Notes: generated by a model not told the origin, from the sequence alone. DNA of 16,559 nucleotides from JBLHKE01 sp047619485 (GCA_047619485.1 JBLHKE010000078.1:1-16559), one strand, 5' to 3'; numbered from the stretch's first letter, positions 7,631-15,689 are shown. Numbers and translations are program-made.

Positions 7631-10600
7631 ATGAATTACTCCCGCCTCCTACGTTGCGGCTTGCCGCTGCTTGCGCTCGTCCTGCTCTGGTCCCTGCCTC
7701 GTCACAACGATGCACATCAATCCGATCATCGAGTTGCTGACGAATCAAGACCTCCACACTCGGCCTACTCGGGCGAGGGACAGCTTAAGCCCGAGGGTTT
7801 CAAGGCATGGCTAGACGATTTCAAAAACTCGTCTGATCGAGGAGATCTGCAGCAAGGCATCCGGATTGCCCAACAGCGTCGCCAAGCTCTGAAGCAGCTC
7901 ATCCAGACAAATCCACAACTCGCCTTGCAGTTCGCCATCTCCCCGCAGCAGCGCGCCCAATTACCGGAGGAGATCACGGCCCTACTCGAAACCCCGATCT
8001 CCGCCGCTGGCGAATTTGAAATGATTGTCAGCTGCTACACCGGCGAGGCTCGTCGTCCGACTGACGCACCCGAGCTAGAACGATTCGTCACTATCGGCGC
8101 GCAACGCTTCCGTGCCTTCACGTTCGGTAGGCGCGCAGAGATGCAGACCAAGGATCGCATCTCGCTGCACGGGATCGCCATCGATGACGTGCTAGCCCTC
8201 CACCCGGATCCGGTGCGGAGGCTGCCTGAGCAAAACAACATCGTCGTGGAAGTTTTCGGAGCACAGCAAAATTTCGTTAGCGAGGACGAACTCGATCACT
8301 ACATCACCAGCCTCCTCGCCTACGAAAACTCACCCGGCGCAGCCGAGAACCTAATTGCCAGTGACGATGACCCACCAGTCGCTAACAGTACCTGGACTGA
8401 GGGGAACAAGCGCATCCTCTACTTACGTGTGCGGTTCGCGGACCAGGATCCGAGCTACGAGCCGGTCTCGCTCGCTTCGGCAACAAGTCGCCAAGCAGAC
8501 GTGGCGGAACATTTCAGGCTCGCATCATATGGTAAAATGTTAGTGACGACCGTCTTCCCCGACGTCATCAACCTCTCGATGAACAAATCGGAATACGTCG
8601 GCAATGGGCTCGGGACGATGATGAACGAGGCACGTGCCCTCGCCATCACGATGGGCCAGGCGGAGGGTGAGGACTGGGACTACAACAACTACGACTTCTA
8701 CACGATCGTTTCGTCTGGTGGCATCGGAGGCTATGCTGGCATCGCACAGGTCGGGGGTCGCAAGAGCCACCTCCAAGACACCTCGTTGCGTACCGCAGGA
8801 CATGAGTTCGGCCACAATTTCGGGCTCGGGCACGCGCACTACAACTACACGAGCGACTTGAACCCTCGCGGAGCCACGCCGACCAACGGGCTTGCCCGGG
8901 TCGAATACGGACACCGCTTCAGTATCATGAGCGGGCAGAGCGGCAGCGATTTGAACAACCCGGCACTGCCCCATTTTACCGCCCATGAAAAATGGCGCCT
9001 CGACTGGTTGACCGACGCGGATTTCACCGACATCACCAGCGGAAGCCAGTCAGGCACCTTTCGGCTCTACCAGAACGATGACATCGATGCGACCGGTATC
9101 CGAGCACTGCGCCTTCCATCCGGCGGGGCGCTTTCGAAGTACTGGCTCAGCTACCGTTCGGCCTGGCGGCAACCTATCCGCAGCTCGAACAACGATTACT
9201 TGCTCAACGGCATCGTCTTCGACTGGACTGGCAGTGGCGGTGGCAGCAGCACACTCTTAGACATGACCCCTTTCTCTGATGAAGGATCGCAAGGCGGTGC
9301 TTCCTGGACACGCGACAACAGTGACAAGTGGGACGCGCCGCTCCTGATCGGACGCACCTACACCGATGACGAAAGCCTGGTCAGCGTAACGCCGATCGCA
9401 CGCGGGGGAGCAGCACCAGATGAATACATCGATGTCTACGTGCACCTCGCAACTGGAATGGAGAGCACGTTGGTCGGTGAGAGCGACGCGTGCCGGGCGA
9501 TCATCCCGAATGCGGCGACCGCCACCGGCACCGGCTGGACGGCGATCTCATTCGACGACACAACCTGGCCATTCTCCGGCCCATCCGGCGTCGGCTACGA
9601 TGAGAGTCCGGACTACGAACCCTACTTTGGCGTGGACGTCGAGAGTGCGATGAACAACCAACACGAATCGTGCTACATCCGCATCCCATTCACGATCGAT
9701 AGCGCTGTCGACCTGGCAGATATCGTCTCGCTGAAACTACGCATGCGCTACGATGACGGCTTCGTCGCCTACATCAACGGGATCAGAATAGCCGAGGCCA
9801 ACGCCCCGGGCACACCTGATTGGGAATCGGGTGCGACGAGCAACCACAGCGACATCTCGGCGGTCTCGTATGATGATTTCTCAGCTGATGCCGCGCTCGG
9901 CGCGCTGGTCAACGGCAACAACGTGCTCGCCATCCACGGCCTGAACAATGGCCAGAGCAGCTCGGATTTCCTCATCCAAGCAACACTCGCCGCAGTATTT
10001 ACAGCGGGGCAAAACTCCCCGCCCAGCGTGTCACTCGCCGCCGACACCATCGTTGCAAGCGTCGGCCAAGACATCACCTTCACCGCTACAGGATCGGATC
10101 CCGACAGCGACCCGCTTGCCTACGCATGGGACTTTGACATAGGCGACGGCTTCGCCCCGGAAGGGCTTAACAATGCGGTCGCGATTCGCAGTTGGAGCAG
10201 CGCCGGATTCTATTCGGTCACGATCACCTGCTCGGACAGAAAAGGCGGCGTCACCCGGGATCGGGTCATGGTCAAGATTGGCAACCCGAGCAATGCCGGC
10301 ATCGTTAGAGGTCGCGCCCTGCGCGGTGGTCAGCCGGTTGCTGGCGCGCGCATTGCACTCGAAGGCAGCGACAAGCAATCGATCACACTCGACGATGGCA
10401 GCTACGCCATGGCGGGGCTTTCGACCGCCTCATCGACCACCCTCAGCGCGATGTTTGATGGCGAGGTATTCCAATCGGCGCTCGCCATGCCAGTGACCCC
10501 GAACCCGCTGCTGGAAGGCGTCGACTTTTTCGCCCACTCCTCTGAAATCCCAGAAGCACCAGTGCAACAAATCAGCCTCTCCCCGCACCTCGCCGCCACC

Positions 10601-12892
10601 GATACCTCAACGACCATCCAGCTCACCGCAAATCTCTGGGACAACTCTCTCGCGGAGGACTTGCTGATGCCTTTCGGCGACACCTGGAAATACCTCGATA
10701 CCGGCGTCGACCCCGGAGCTAGTTGGATCGACCAAGGATTTGATGACAGCGCCTGGTTGGATGGAGCTGCGGAGCTGGGCTACGGAGACAGCCAAGCGAC
10801 CGAGATTAGCTACGGCACCGACACCGCCAACCGACATATCACCTCATGGTTCCGACGCAGCTTCACTGCGACCGACGTCCCGGCAGTCTCACGCCTGAAA
10901 CTCTCACTCAAACGCGACGACGGCGTCCGAGTGTTTCTCAACGGCACCGAGATCGCGCGGGACAACCTCACCACCGGAACCGTCAGCTCCACGACCAAGG
11001 CCAGCAACGACGTCTCCAGCTCCAACGAGGAAACGCTGCTGCACTATACCGTCGATCCCGGGCTGCTGATCGACGGGCAAAACATCATTGCCGCCGAGAT
11101 CCACCAAGAGGACGACGACAGCAACGATCTCAGCTTCGATCTCCAGCTCAGCGGGGCACGCAACCTCAGCAACCTCACACCGACCTGGTCTGTATCGCCG
11201 ACCGGCGCAAGCGTGTCCGCCGCCGGCGTTTTCTCAGCAACCCAACCCGGGAGCTACACGATCACCGCGACCTCCGGTTCACTCACCGATAGCGCGATCA
11301 TCAGCGTGGCCACCGACAACGTTGTCAGCATTGCAGCCCTCGACGAATTCCTCTGGGAGAACGGCAGCGCGACCTCGACCGTGCGCATCTCTCGCACCGG
11401 ATCGACCGATAGCGCACTGACAGTACCGATTTCGATCGGCGGTGAAGCCACCAGCGGAGTCGACTTCCAACCACTCCCATCCAGTATCACGATTCTTGCC
11501 GGAGAGCTGTTCGCAGAACTCACGCTCAGCGTATCCGATGACACCGATGAGGAAGGTCGGGAATTTGTCTACATAACACCGCAAGCAGGCACAGCCTTCA
11601 CACTCGGTGCCTCAGCCGTGGCGCGCGTGACGATCATCGACGACGAGAACCGCTACGTCCCAGCACCCGACGCGGGCAGCGGATCGACGGTCTATGTCCA
11701 TGACCCACTCATACTCGCCGGCAGCTTGCTCGGCGCAGATCGATTCATCGCCCAAGGCGACTACTGGAAATACGACGACACCGGCACCGATCTTGGAGTC
11801 ACTTGGAGCGATTCCTCGTTCGCCGACACGGCATGGCTCGAAGGCCTAGCGAAATTCGGCTACGGCGACAACGACGAGATCACGACCGTCAGATTTGGCG
11901 GCAGTTCCTCCAGCAAACAGATCACTACCTACTTCCGCCGGCGCTTTTACATTAGCGATCCCAGCGATTACAGCGGGCTGACCGCAGATCTGCTAGTCGA
12001 TGATGGAGCGGTGATCTACATCAACGGCAGCGAGGTTCTGCGCGATAATCTGCCCAGCAGCACGATCTCGTATTCGACGCGCGCTCAGAGTTCGGTCGGC
12101 GGCGACGATGAGGAAACGTTCTTCCCGTGGAGCCTCGATCCCACCGCTCTGGTCGCTGGCGAGAATGTTGTTTGCGTGGAGATCCACCAGAGTTCGCCAT
12201 CGAGTTCCGACCTCGGATTCGACATGAACCTGCGCGGTATGGTCGCCGCGCCGCCGGCGGGAACCAGCCTCTTGTGGAAGAAGCAGTCGGGGCCGGGGAA
12301 CGTCACCTTCAGCGATGACGAGAGCCTCAACAGCACGGTGGATTTCGACGAGGCGGGAACCTACGTGCTACGCCTCGAAATCAGTAGATTGGGAGTCATC
12401 TACTCTGATGATATCACGATTAACGTTGACCCAGTGCCCGACTTCTCCCAGTGGATCGGCGATTCATCGGTCACCGAAAAAGGCGCTCTCGAAGACCCCG
12501 ATGGCGACGGATGGAATAACCTCATGGAGTTTTCCAGCGCCACCGATCCATCCAGCGGCAGTAGTCATGCCAAACCTGACCTGGCGCGCGATCTAGCAAG
12601 CCCGGAAGAACTCCTGTTTACGTATCGCCGACTGCGCGCTCTGCTTCCTGCGCATGCAAGCGGCATCACCGGTGACGGCTACAGCCTTTACGGGATCAGT
12701 TACACCATCGAGGCGACCGACGACCCGGAAACCTGGCAGGCGGCGAGCAGCGTCCTAACACTGCAACAGGAAGGCACGCCCATCGACAATGGAGACGGAT
12801 CAGAAACCGTCACAGCCCGCCTGATCCCGCCCGCGAACAACGGACAACGCTGGTTCGCGCGCTTGCGGATCATGAGCAGCGGGGGCTTCTAA
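7631..12892 (+). CDS. Giant secreted metzincin-type metalloprotease with multiple beta-sandwich modules
   Basis: A 1753-residue exported protein. Residues 1–29 form a signal peptide starting MNYSRLLRCGLPLLALVLLW; the open frame begins earlier (7505) but that part lacks coding sense. A pro-region (to about 270) precedes a zinc protease domain with HEFGHNFGLGH (391–401) and a Met-turn SIMSG (431–435), which defines a metzincin; YGHRFSIMSG recalls gametolysin-like M11 peptidases. Modules follow: a lectin-like sandwich (about 610–792, with YDDGFVAYING), a PKD domain (795–883), a carboxypeptidase-regulatory-like fold (889–960), a Big2-like domain split by an inserted sandwich (978–1229), Calx-beta (1231–1340), a PKD/REJ-like domain split by a second inserted sandwich (1341–1600), and a calcium-type DPDGDGWNNLMEF motif (1622–1634) leading to the C-terminal tail. 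No PEP-CTERM, LPXTG or other sorting signal is seen. It probably degrades extracellular protein or glycoprotein. It diverges from the sigma operon. Confidence 0.88.
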   Translation: MNYSRLLRCGLPLLALVLLWSLPRHNDAHQSDHRVADESRPPHSAYSGEGQLKPEGFKAWLDDFKNSSDRGDLQQGIRIAQQRRQALKQLIQTNPQLALQFAISPQQRAQLPEEITALLETPISAAGEFEMIVSCYTGEARRPTDAPELERFVTIGAQRFRAFTFGRRAEMQTKDRISLHGIAIDDVLALHPDPVRRLPEQNNIVVEVFGAQQNFVSEDELDHYITSLLAYENSPGAAENLIASDDDPPVANSTWTEGNKRILYLRVRFADQDPSYEPVSLASATSRQADVAEHFRLASYGKMLVTTVFPDVINLSMNKSEYVGNGLGTMMNEARALAITMGQAEGEDWDYNNYDFYTIVSSGGIGGYAGIAQVGGRKSHLQDTSLRTAGHEFGHNFGLGHAHYNYTSDLNPRGATPTNGLARVEYGHRFSIMSGQSGSDLNNPALPHFTAHEKWRLDWLTDADFTDITSGSQSGTFRLYQNDDIDATGIRALRLPSGGALSKYWLSYRSAWRQPIRSSNNDYLLNGIVFDWTGSGGGSSTLLDMTPFSDEGSQGGASWTRDNSDKWDAPLLIGRTYTDDESLVSVTPIARGGAAPDEYIDVYVHLATGMESTLVGESDACRAIIPNAATATGTGWTAISFDDTTWPFSGPSGVGYDESPDYEPYFGVDVESAMNNQHESCYIRIPFTIDSAVDLADIVSLKLRMRYDDGFVAYINGIRIAEANAPGTPDWESGATSNHSDISAVSYDDFSADAALGALVNGNNVLAIHGLNNGQSSSDFLIQATLAAVFTAGQNSPPSVSLAADTIVASVGQDITFTATGSDPDSDPLAYAWDFDIGDGFAPEGLNNAVAIRSWSSAGFYSVTITCSDRKGGVTRDRVMVKIGNPSNAGIVRGRALRGGQPVAGARIALEGSDKQSITLDDGSYAMAGLSTASSTTLSAMFDGEVFQSALAMPVTPNPLLEGVDFFAHSSEIPEAPVQQISLSPHLAATDTSTTIQLTANLWDNSLAEDLLMPFGDTWKYLDTGVDPGASWIDQGFDDSAWLDGAAELGYGDSQATEISYGTDTANRHITSWFRRSFTATDVPAVSRLKLSLKRDDGVRVFLNGTEIARDNLTTGTVSSTTKASNDVSSSNEETLLHYTVDPGLLIDGQNIIAAEIHQEDDDSNDLSFDLQLSGARNLSNLTPTWSVSPTGASVSAAGVFSATQPGSYTITATSGSLTDSAIISVATDNVVSIAALDEFLWENGSATSTVRISRTGSTDSALTVPISIGGEATSGVDFQPLPSSITILAGELFAELTLSVSDDTDEEGREFVYITPQAGTAFTLGASAVARVTIIDDENRYVPAPDAGSGSTVYVHDPLILAGSLLGADRFIAQGDYWKYDDTGTDLGVTWSDSSFADTAWLEGLAKFGYGDNDEITTVRFGGSSSSKQITTYFRRRFYISDPSDYSGLTADLLVDDGAVIYINGSEVLRDNLPSSTISYSTRAQSSVGGDDEETFFPWSLDPTALVAGENVVCVEIHQSSPSSSDLGFDMNLRGMVAAPPAGTSLLWKKQSGPGNVTFSDDESLNSTVDFDEAGTYVLRLEISRLGVIYSDDITINVDPVPDFSQWIGDSSVTEKGALEDPDGDGWNNLMEFSSATDPSSGSSHAKPDLARDLASPEELLFTYRRLRALLPAHASGITGDGYSLYGISYTIEATDDPETWQAASSVLTLQQEGTPIDNGDGSETVTARLIPPANNGQRWFARLRIMSSGGF
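10661..11155 (+). repeat. Lectin-like module A, nested within a Big2-like domain
   Basis: This encodes residues 1011–1175 of the protease. Hallmarks are GDTWKYLDTG, FDDSAWLDG, ELGYGD, WFRRSF, RDDGVRVFLNGTEIARDN and AEIHQ. It is homologous to module B (11741–12238): both share the order GD.WKY.DTG, W.....F.D.AWL.G, GYGD, ITS/TYFRR.F, DDG...NG.E..RDNL and EIHQ. It interrupts a Big2-like domain whose halves lie at 10562–10660 (ISLSPHLAATDTSTTIQLTA) and 11156–11316 (PTWSVSPTGASVSAAGVFSA). Confidence 0.7.
11741..12238 (+). repeat. Lectin-like module B, nested within a PKD/REJ-like domain
   Basis: This encodes residues 1371–1536 of the protease, a paralogue of module A. Hallmarks are GDYWKYDDTG, FADTAWLEG, KFGYGD, YFRRRFY, DDGAVIYINGSEVLRDNL and VEIHQ. 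The sequence before it (11651–11740, PDAGSGSTVYVHDPLILAGS) and after it (12239–12430, LLWKKQSGPGNVTFSDD with GTYVLRLEIS) read as the two halves of one PKD/REJ-like sandwich. Confidence 0.7.
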
Positions 12893-12921
12893 GAGCATCA
12901 CCCAGATGCACAGATTGTTTT

Positions 12922-13047
12922 AAGAACCAAGTGGACATTGGCTGATCATGCAGGGAATCCTGGTCGTGGGGTAGTGGTGGGGTGATGAAGAGGTTGGTGC
13001 GTCTAAATCCTTGGTTCTTGGTAGTTAAAGTGAGAAACCAAATTTAG
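12922..13047. repeat. Inverted repeats in convergent intergenic region; possible terminator
   Basis: Between two convergent genes, AAGAACCAAG (12922–12931) has its exact reverse complement at 13010–13019. The second copy also pairs locally: CTAAAT (13003–13008) plus TTGGTT (13011–13016) pairs with AACCAA (13036–13041) plus ATTTAG (13042–13047). That gives a 12-bp stem with a 2-nt bulge and a 19-nt loop. The two pairings are mutually exclusive. There is no clear T-tract and the stem is AT-rich, so a terminator role is plausible from position but weakly supported by sequence. Confidence 0.3.
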
Positions 13048-13097
13048 TTCCCACCTGCATGAGCGTGAAAAGGCAGAGCCATTCTGACAGACAACCA

Positions 13098-14213
13098 CTA
13101 TCCAAACCGCACGCAATAGACCGGCGCCAAATTCCCACTGAGCGCCTGCCAATTGTCCGCACCATCTTCGCTGATCCACAGAGATCCTGTCGTCGATCCC
13201 ATCACCAGCCGATCTCCCGTCGCATCGACGTCGAGCCCGTGCCGATAGACAAGATCATACGCCGGGGGCACCGGAAGACCGGCGGAGCAAGCCTCGAAAG
13301 TTTTTCCACCATCGCGGGTGCGGTTGACTAGAAATTTCCCATCTACTGGGTAACGGAATTCGTCTTTCTTCGCCGGCGCAAACCAAGCCGTCAGCGGGTC
13401 TTCCGGGTGAACGACAACCGCGAACCCAAATGAGGACGGAGCGACGCTCTCCACCTCTTGCCAGCTGTCGCTGTCGTCGATCGATTTGAAGATACTCGAA
13501 TGATGTTGCACCCAGAGCTGATCTGGCGCGACCTGACAACGCACCATCCGATGCGGATCCTGTGCATCCGGATCGGCACCGCCCTGCTCCTCCGGGAGAA
13601 AATCGTAATACATGCCGTGCCCGCATTGGTTCCAGGTCTCGCCACCATCCCGTGTGCGCCACACGCCGCCGCAGGAGATGGCAACGATCACGTCGTCCGA
13701 GTTCTCCGGGTGAACACAAATCGAATGAATCCCCGGCACGTCATAACCACCGCCCGCCCACTTGGCGCGCCCGGGCGCGTCCCACAGACCGCGGATCAAC
13801 TGCCAGCTCTTGCCACGATCGCGGCTCCTGAACAATCCCCCGGGTAGGGTGCCACACCACAGTAGCCCCGGCTGGTCGGCACCACCCGCTTCCAGCGACC
13901 AGATCTTATCGAGTGACCACGGGATAACAGCGTTGCTCATCGGACACAGGGTGTCCGGCACATCGTCGGGTTTCGGTGGATAGGCGGGTGGGTCGAGCTC
14001 TTCCCAATTCTCACCAGCATCACTCGAGCGGTGCAGTTTGATCCCGAAATGCCCGTGCTCGACGGCCGCGTAGAGCGTTCCATCGCGCAGATCGGGCAAC
14101 AACATCGGCACGCTGATGCCGAGAAACGATTCCCCGAACAGCTGCCAACCTTGCGGGGTTCGGTCATAGCGGAAAAGACCCTTGCGGGTGCCTGCGTAGA
14201 TTCGATCGCTCAT
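13098..14213 (-). CDS. BNR/Asp-box beta-propeller protein (sialidase-like fold)
   Basis: A 371-residue protein with six Asp-box motifs (S/T-x-D-x-G-x-x-W/F type): SSDAGENW (63–70), SRDRGKSW (130–137), TRDGGETW (187–194), SIDDSDSW (244–251), TRDGGKTF (299–306) and SEDGADNW (348–355). Their even spacing fits a six- or seven-bladed propeller, as in BNR-repeat and VPS10/YCF48-like proteins. There is no signal peptide or membrane segment, so it should be cytoplasmic. It need not be a sialidase: no catalytic arginine triad can be assigned from sequence alone. The ATG at 14211–14213 opens MSDRIYAGTRKGLFRY, which already reads as the first blade; a TTG four codons upstream (14225) is less likely. It lies 15 nt after the MoaD/ThiS-like gene and is almost certainly co-transcribed with it. 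Substrate and partner are unknown. Confidence 0.85.
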   Translation of the reverse strand: MSDRIYAGTRKGLFRYDRTPQGWQLFGESFLGISVPMLLPDLRDGTLYAAVEHGHFGIKLHRSSDAGENWEELDPPAYPPKPDDVPDTLCPMSNAVIPWSLDKIWSLEAGGADQPGLLWCGTLPGGLFRSRDRGKSWQLIRGLWDAPGRAKWAGGGYDVPGIHSICVHPENSDDVIVAISCGGVWRTRDGGETWNQCGHGMYYDFLPEEQGGADPDAQDPHRMVRCQVAPDQLWVQHHSSIFKSIDDSDSWQEVESVAPSSFGFAVVVHPEDPLTAWFAPAKKDEFRYPVDGKFLVNRTRDGGKTFEACSAGLPVPPAYDLVYRHGLDVDATGDRLVMGSTTGSLWISEDGADNWQALSGNLAPVYCVRFG

Positions 14214-14228
14214 GGTCTTGTTCAAAAG

Positions 14229-14504
14229 CTAGCCGCCGGAGAGTGCCTGCGTCACAAAAAGTTCGCCATCGGCCGGCAACGGATCACTGAGCCGAACCCG
14301 ATCGGTCACGGTCTCACCATCGAGAAACACGACGACGTGTTTTCGCACTGCCCCCTGGTCATCGAAGATGTAGCCACGCAGTTGGGGATGCTCAGCTAAG
14401 ACCTGCTCGAACGCAGCGGCGACAGTCGCGGCTTCCACCTCGATCGGAGGCAGATCCGAACCGATATGCTGACGCAAATTCTGTGTGAAGGAAACGGTCG
14501 CCAT
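14229..14504 (-). CDS. MoaD/ThiS-family ubiquitin-like sulfur-carrier protein
   Basis: A 91-residue beta-grasp protein. It begins MATVSFTQNLRQHIGSDLPP, has the mid-domain LRGYIFDDQGAVRKHVVVFL, and ends exactly in the Gly-Gly dipeptide (90–91, ALSGG) that an E1-like enzyme (MoeB/ThiF type) adenylates and thiocarboxylates in this family. Such carriers donate sulfur for molybdopterin, thiamine or amino-acid synthesis, or act as protein modifiers. No MoaE, ThiG, MoeB or ThiF gene is in the window, so a role in molybdenum cofactor synthesis is not supported here. Its only operon partner is the BNR propeller gene 15 nt downstream. No Shine–Dalgarno site precedes the ATG, but a small GC-rich hairpin (14520–14541) does. 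Family placement is good; biological role is open. Confidence 0.85.
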   Translation of the reverse strand: MATVSFTQNLRQHIGSDLPPIEVEAATVAAAFEQVLAEHPQLRGYIFDDQGAVRKHVVVFLDGETVTDRVRLSDPLPADGELFVTQALSGG

Positions 14505-14519
14505 GTCGGGGATGAGTCT

Positions 14520-14541
14520 ACCGGGCTCGGCGATTCCCGGT
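14520..14541 (-). promoter_or_regulatory. Small GC-rich hairpin in the leader of the MoaD/ThiS-like gene
   Basis: ACCGGG (14520–14525) pairs with CCCGGT (14536–14541) around a 10-nt loop, 16 nt upstream of the ATG. If transcribed, this stem would sit beside the ribosome landing site and could modulate translation. A 6-bp stem is easily found by chance. Confidence 0.25.
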
Positions 14542-14618
14542 CAACCAAGATTCGCGGCTTGATCGATCGCCCCGACTTCAGAGGAGTATTTGATCGGCAG
14601 GAGCAGGGAGCAGCCCTA

Positions 14619-14699
14619 CGTGACTTCGATTTGCAATCGAAGCCCAGTGCCTGAGTCGACAACTCAATTTCCGTGCTTCGATTGCAAATCGAAGTTACG
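14619..14699. repeat. REP/BIME-like double palindrome
   Basis: Two 25-nt arms (14619–14643 and 14675–14699) are inverted copies with one mismatch; the inner 21 nt (14623–14643 and 14675–14695) are perfect. Each arm is itself a hairpin: CTTCGAT-TTGCA-ATCGAAG on the left and its complement on the right. The 31-nt spacer contains a further small stem, TGAGT-CGACA-ACTCA. Two palindromic units in opposite orientation with a short spacer is the layout of bacterial interspersed mosaic elements built from REP units. It lies in the 226-bp gap between the MoaD/ThiS-like gene and the desaturase stop codon, where it could also stabilise or end the desaturase transcript. No REP-associated transposase is in the window. 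Confidence 0.65.
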
Positions 14700-14730
14700 C
14701 CAATGGATCATGAATCCCGGCCCAACAGAA

Positions 14731-15657
14731 CTACTCGACCCGCTCCAATTCCGGCCGCAGCGGAAGATCCTCTGGTAGAGTAACCTCCCATACCAGGCCA
14801 ATTCGTCTGAGCGTGGCGATCAACCACCACCCCGGATCGAGCTGCCAGAAACGGTGCCCGTGGCGTGCCGATCCGGGATAGGCGTGGTGGTTATTGTGCC
14901 AGGCCTCCCCCATGCTGAGTAAGCTGAGGGCGGGAAGATTGTAGCCCTGCACGACATGCCCCTCGAGATGCCAATCCCGTGCACCTCCGTTGTGGGCGAG
15001 GTAGTTGACCAACCAATGCCCGAGCAGACAGGCGGGCAGCCGCACGCAGACCCCCCAAACGACCCAACTCCAACCGCCGCAGACGAAGAGGATCAGCGCC
15101 ACGGGGAGCTGCTGCCAGCGCCACGTCTTCTCGAGGAACTGGTAGAAGCGATCGTTCGAAGTTTCGGGTTCAGCCTGGAACTCAGGCGGGTGTTGCAAGA
15201 CAAGTTCGCAGTGGAGGTTCCACCAGGCATCCTTCCAGATTCGATTGCGATGGCTGAGGTACGAATGACAGGCAGGATGGCGCTGCGCCCAGTCGCGCAA
15301 GTCGTGCATCCAGATCAACCCGAACGGACCACCCATCCCGACCAGCACTCCGAGGTAGACGAGGAAATGCTCCAAGACCAAGGGGCACCTGAAACTCCGA
15401 TGGATGAGCAACCGGTGCAGGCCGACACTGTGACCACCGCAGACGCTGACCCCCGTCAACAGGAGACAAACCAGCACCGCGGCAGCATTCGCAGCAGGGA
15501 TCGCGAACACCACTGCGAGCAGAGCTAGCGTAAAAAAGGTGATCGACTTTGGCGCGTCCCAATGGACTGAACCCTCAATGGGGCTGGTGCTGACATCTCG
15601 CGCCCGCACTCGTGGCAACTCGATCTGAAGCATGGGCAAGTTCATCATTTTTGTCAT
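14731..15657 (-). CDS. Membrane fatty-acid desaturase (acyl-CoA/acyl-lipid desaturase family)
   Basis: A 308-residue integral membrane protein of the di-iron fatty-acid desaturase superfamily, which introduces a double bond into acyl chains of lipids at the inner membrane. Histidine boxes seen: HRLLIH (81–86, HxxxxH), a middle region HDLRDWAQRHPACHSYLSHR (118–137), and EAWHNNHHAYPGSARHG (251–267, HNNHH box). Hydrophobic segments lie at about 40–72, 93–117 and 184–222. The middle box is not the canonical HRxHH; it matches, as far as I recall, a divergent subgroup seen in several environmental bacteria, so the regiospecificity cannot be stated. Start choice is uncertain: ATGs at 15657, 15648, 15645 and 15633 all lie within nine codons, none has a Shine–Dalgarno site, and the candidate promoter implies a very short leader. 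It stands alone, with two dyad-symmetric sites upstream. Confidence 0.88.
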   Translation of the reverse strand: MTKMMNLPMLQIELPRVRARDVSTSPIEGSVHWDAPKSITFFTLALLAVVFAIPAANAAAVLVCLLLTGVSVCGGHSVGLHRLLIHRSFRCPLVLEHFLVYLGVLVGMGGPFGLIWMHDLRDWAQRHPACHSYLSHRNRIWKDAWWNLHCELVLQHPPEFQAEPETSNDRFYQFLEKTWRWQQLPVALILFVCGGWSWVVWGVCVRLPACLLGHWLVNYLAHNGGARDWHLEGHVVQGYNLPALSLLSMGEAWHNNHHAYPGSARHGHRFWQLDPGWWLIATLRRIGLVWEVTLPEDLPLRPELERVE

Positions 15658-15662
15658 TTTTT

Positions 15663-15668
15663 ATTGTA
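15663..15668 (-). promoter_or_regulatory. Candidate -10 element of the desaturase gene
   Basis: TACAAT on the minus strand differs from the consensus TATAAT at one position. The expected start of transcription is near 15656, at the first ATG, so translation may be leaderless or use the ATGs at 15648 or 15645. No good -35 box is seen at the right distance, which would fit an activator- or alternative-sigma-dependent promoter, or a false call. Confidence 0.3.
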
Positions 15669-15669
15669 G

Positions 15670-15689
15670 TTTCAGGAATTTTTGAAAGT
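15670..15689. promoter_or_regulatory. Dyad-symmetric operator-like site 1, upstream of desaturase
   Basis: TTTCAGGAATTTTTGAAAGT has partial dyad symmetry (TTTCA...TGAAA). It lies immediately upstream of the candidate -10 (15663–15668), where a bound repressor would block RNA polymerase. Site 2 has the same outer sequence and length. Confidence 0.4.

Noticed and set aside
14956..15528. Plus-strand open frame of 190 codons opposite the desaturase
   Set aside because: It is antisense to a well-supported membrane enzyme, and its charged, proline-rich translation reads as complement of hydrophobic codons.
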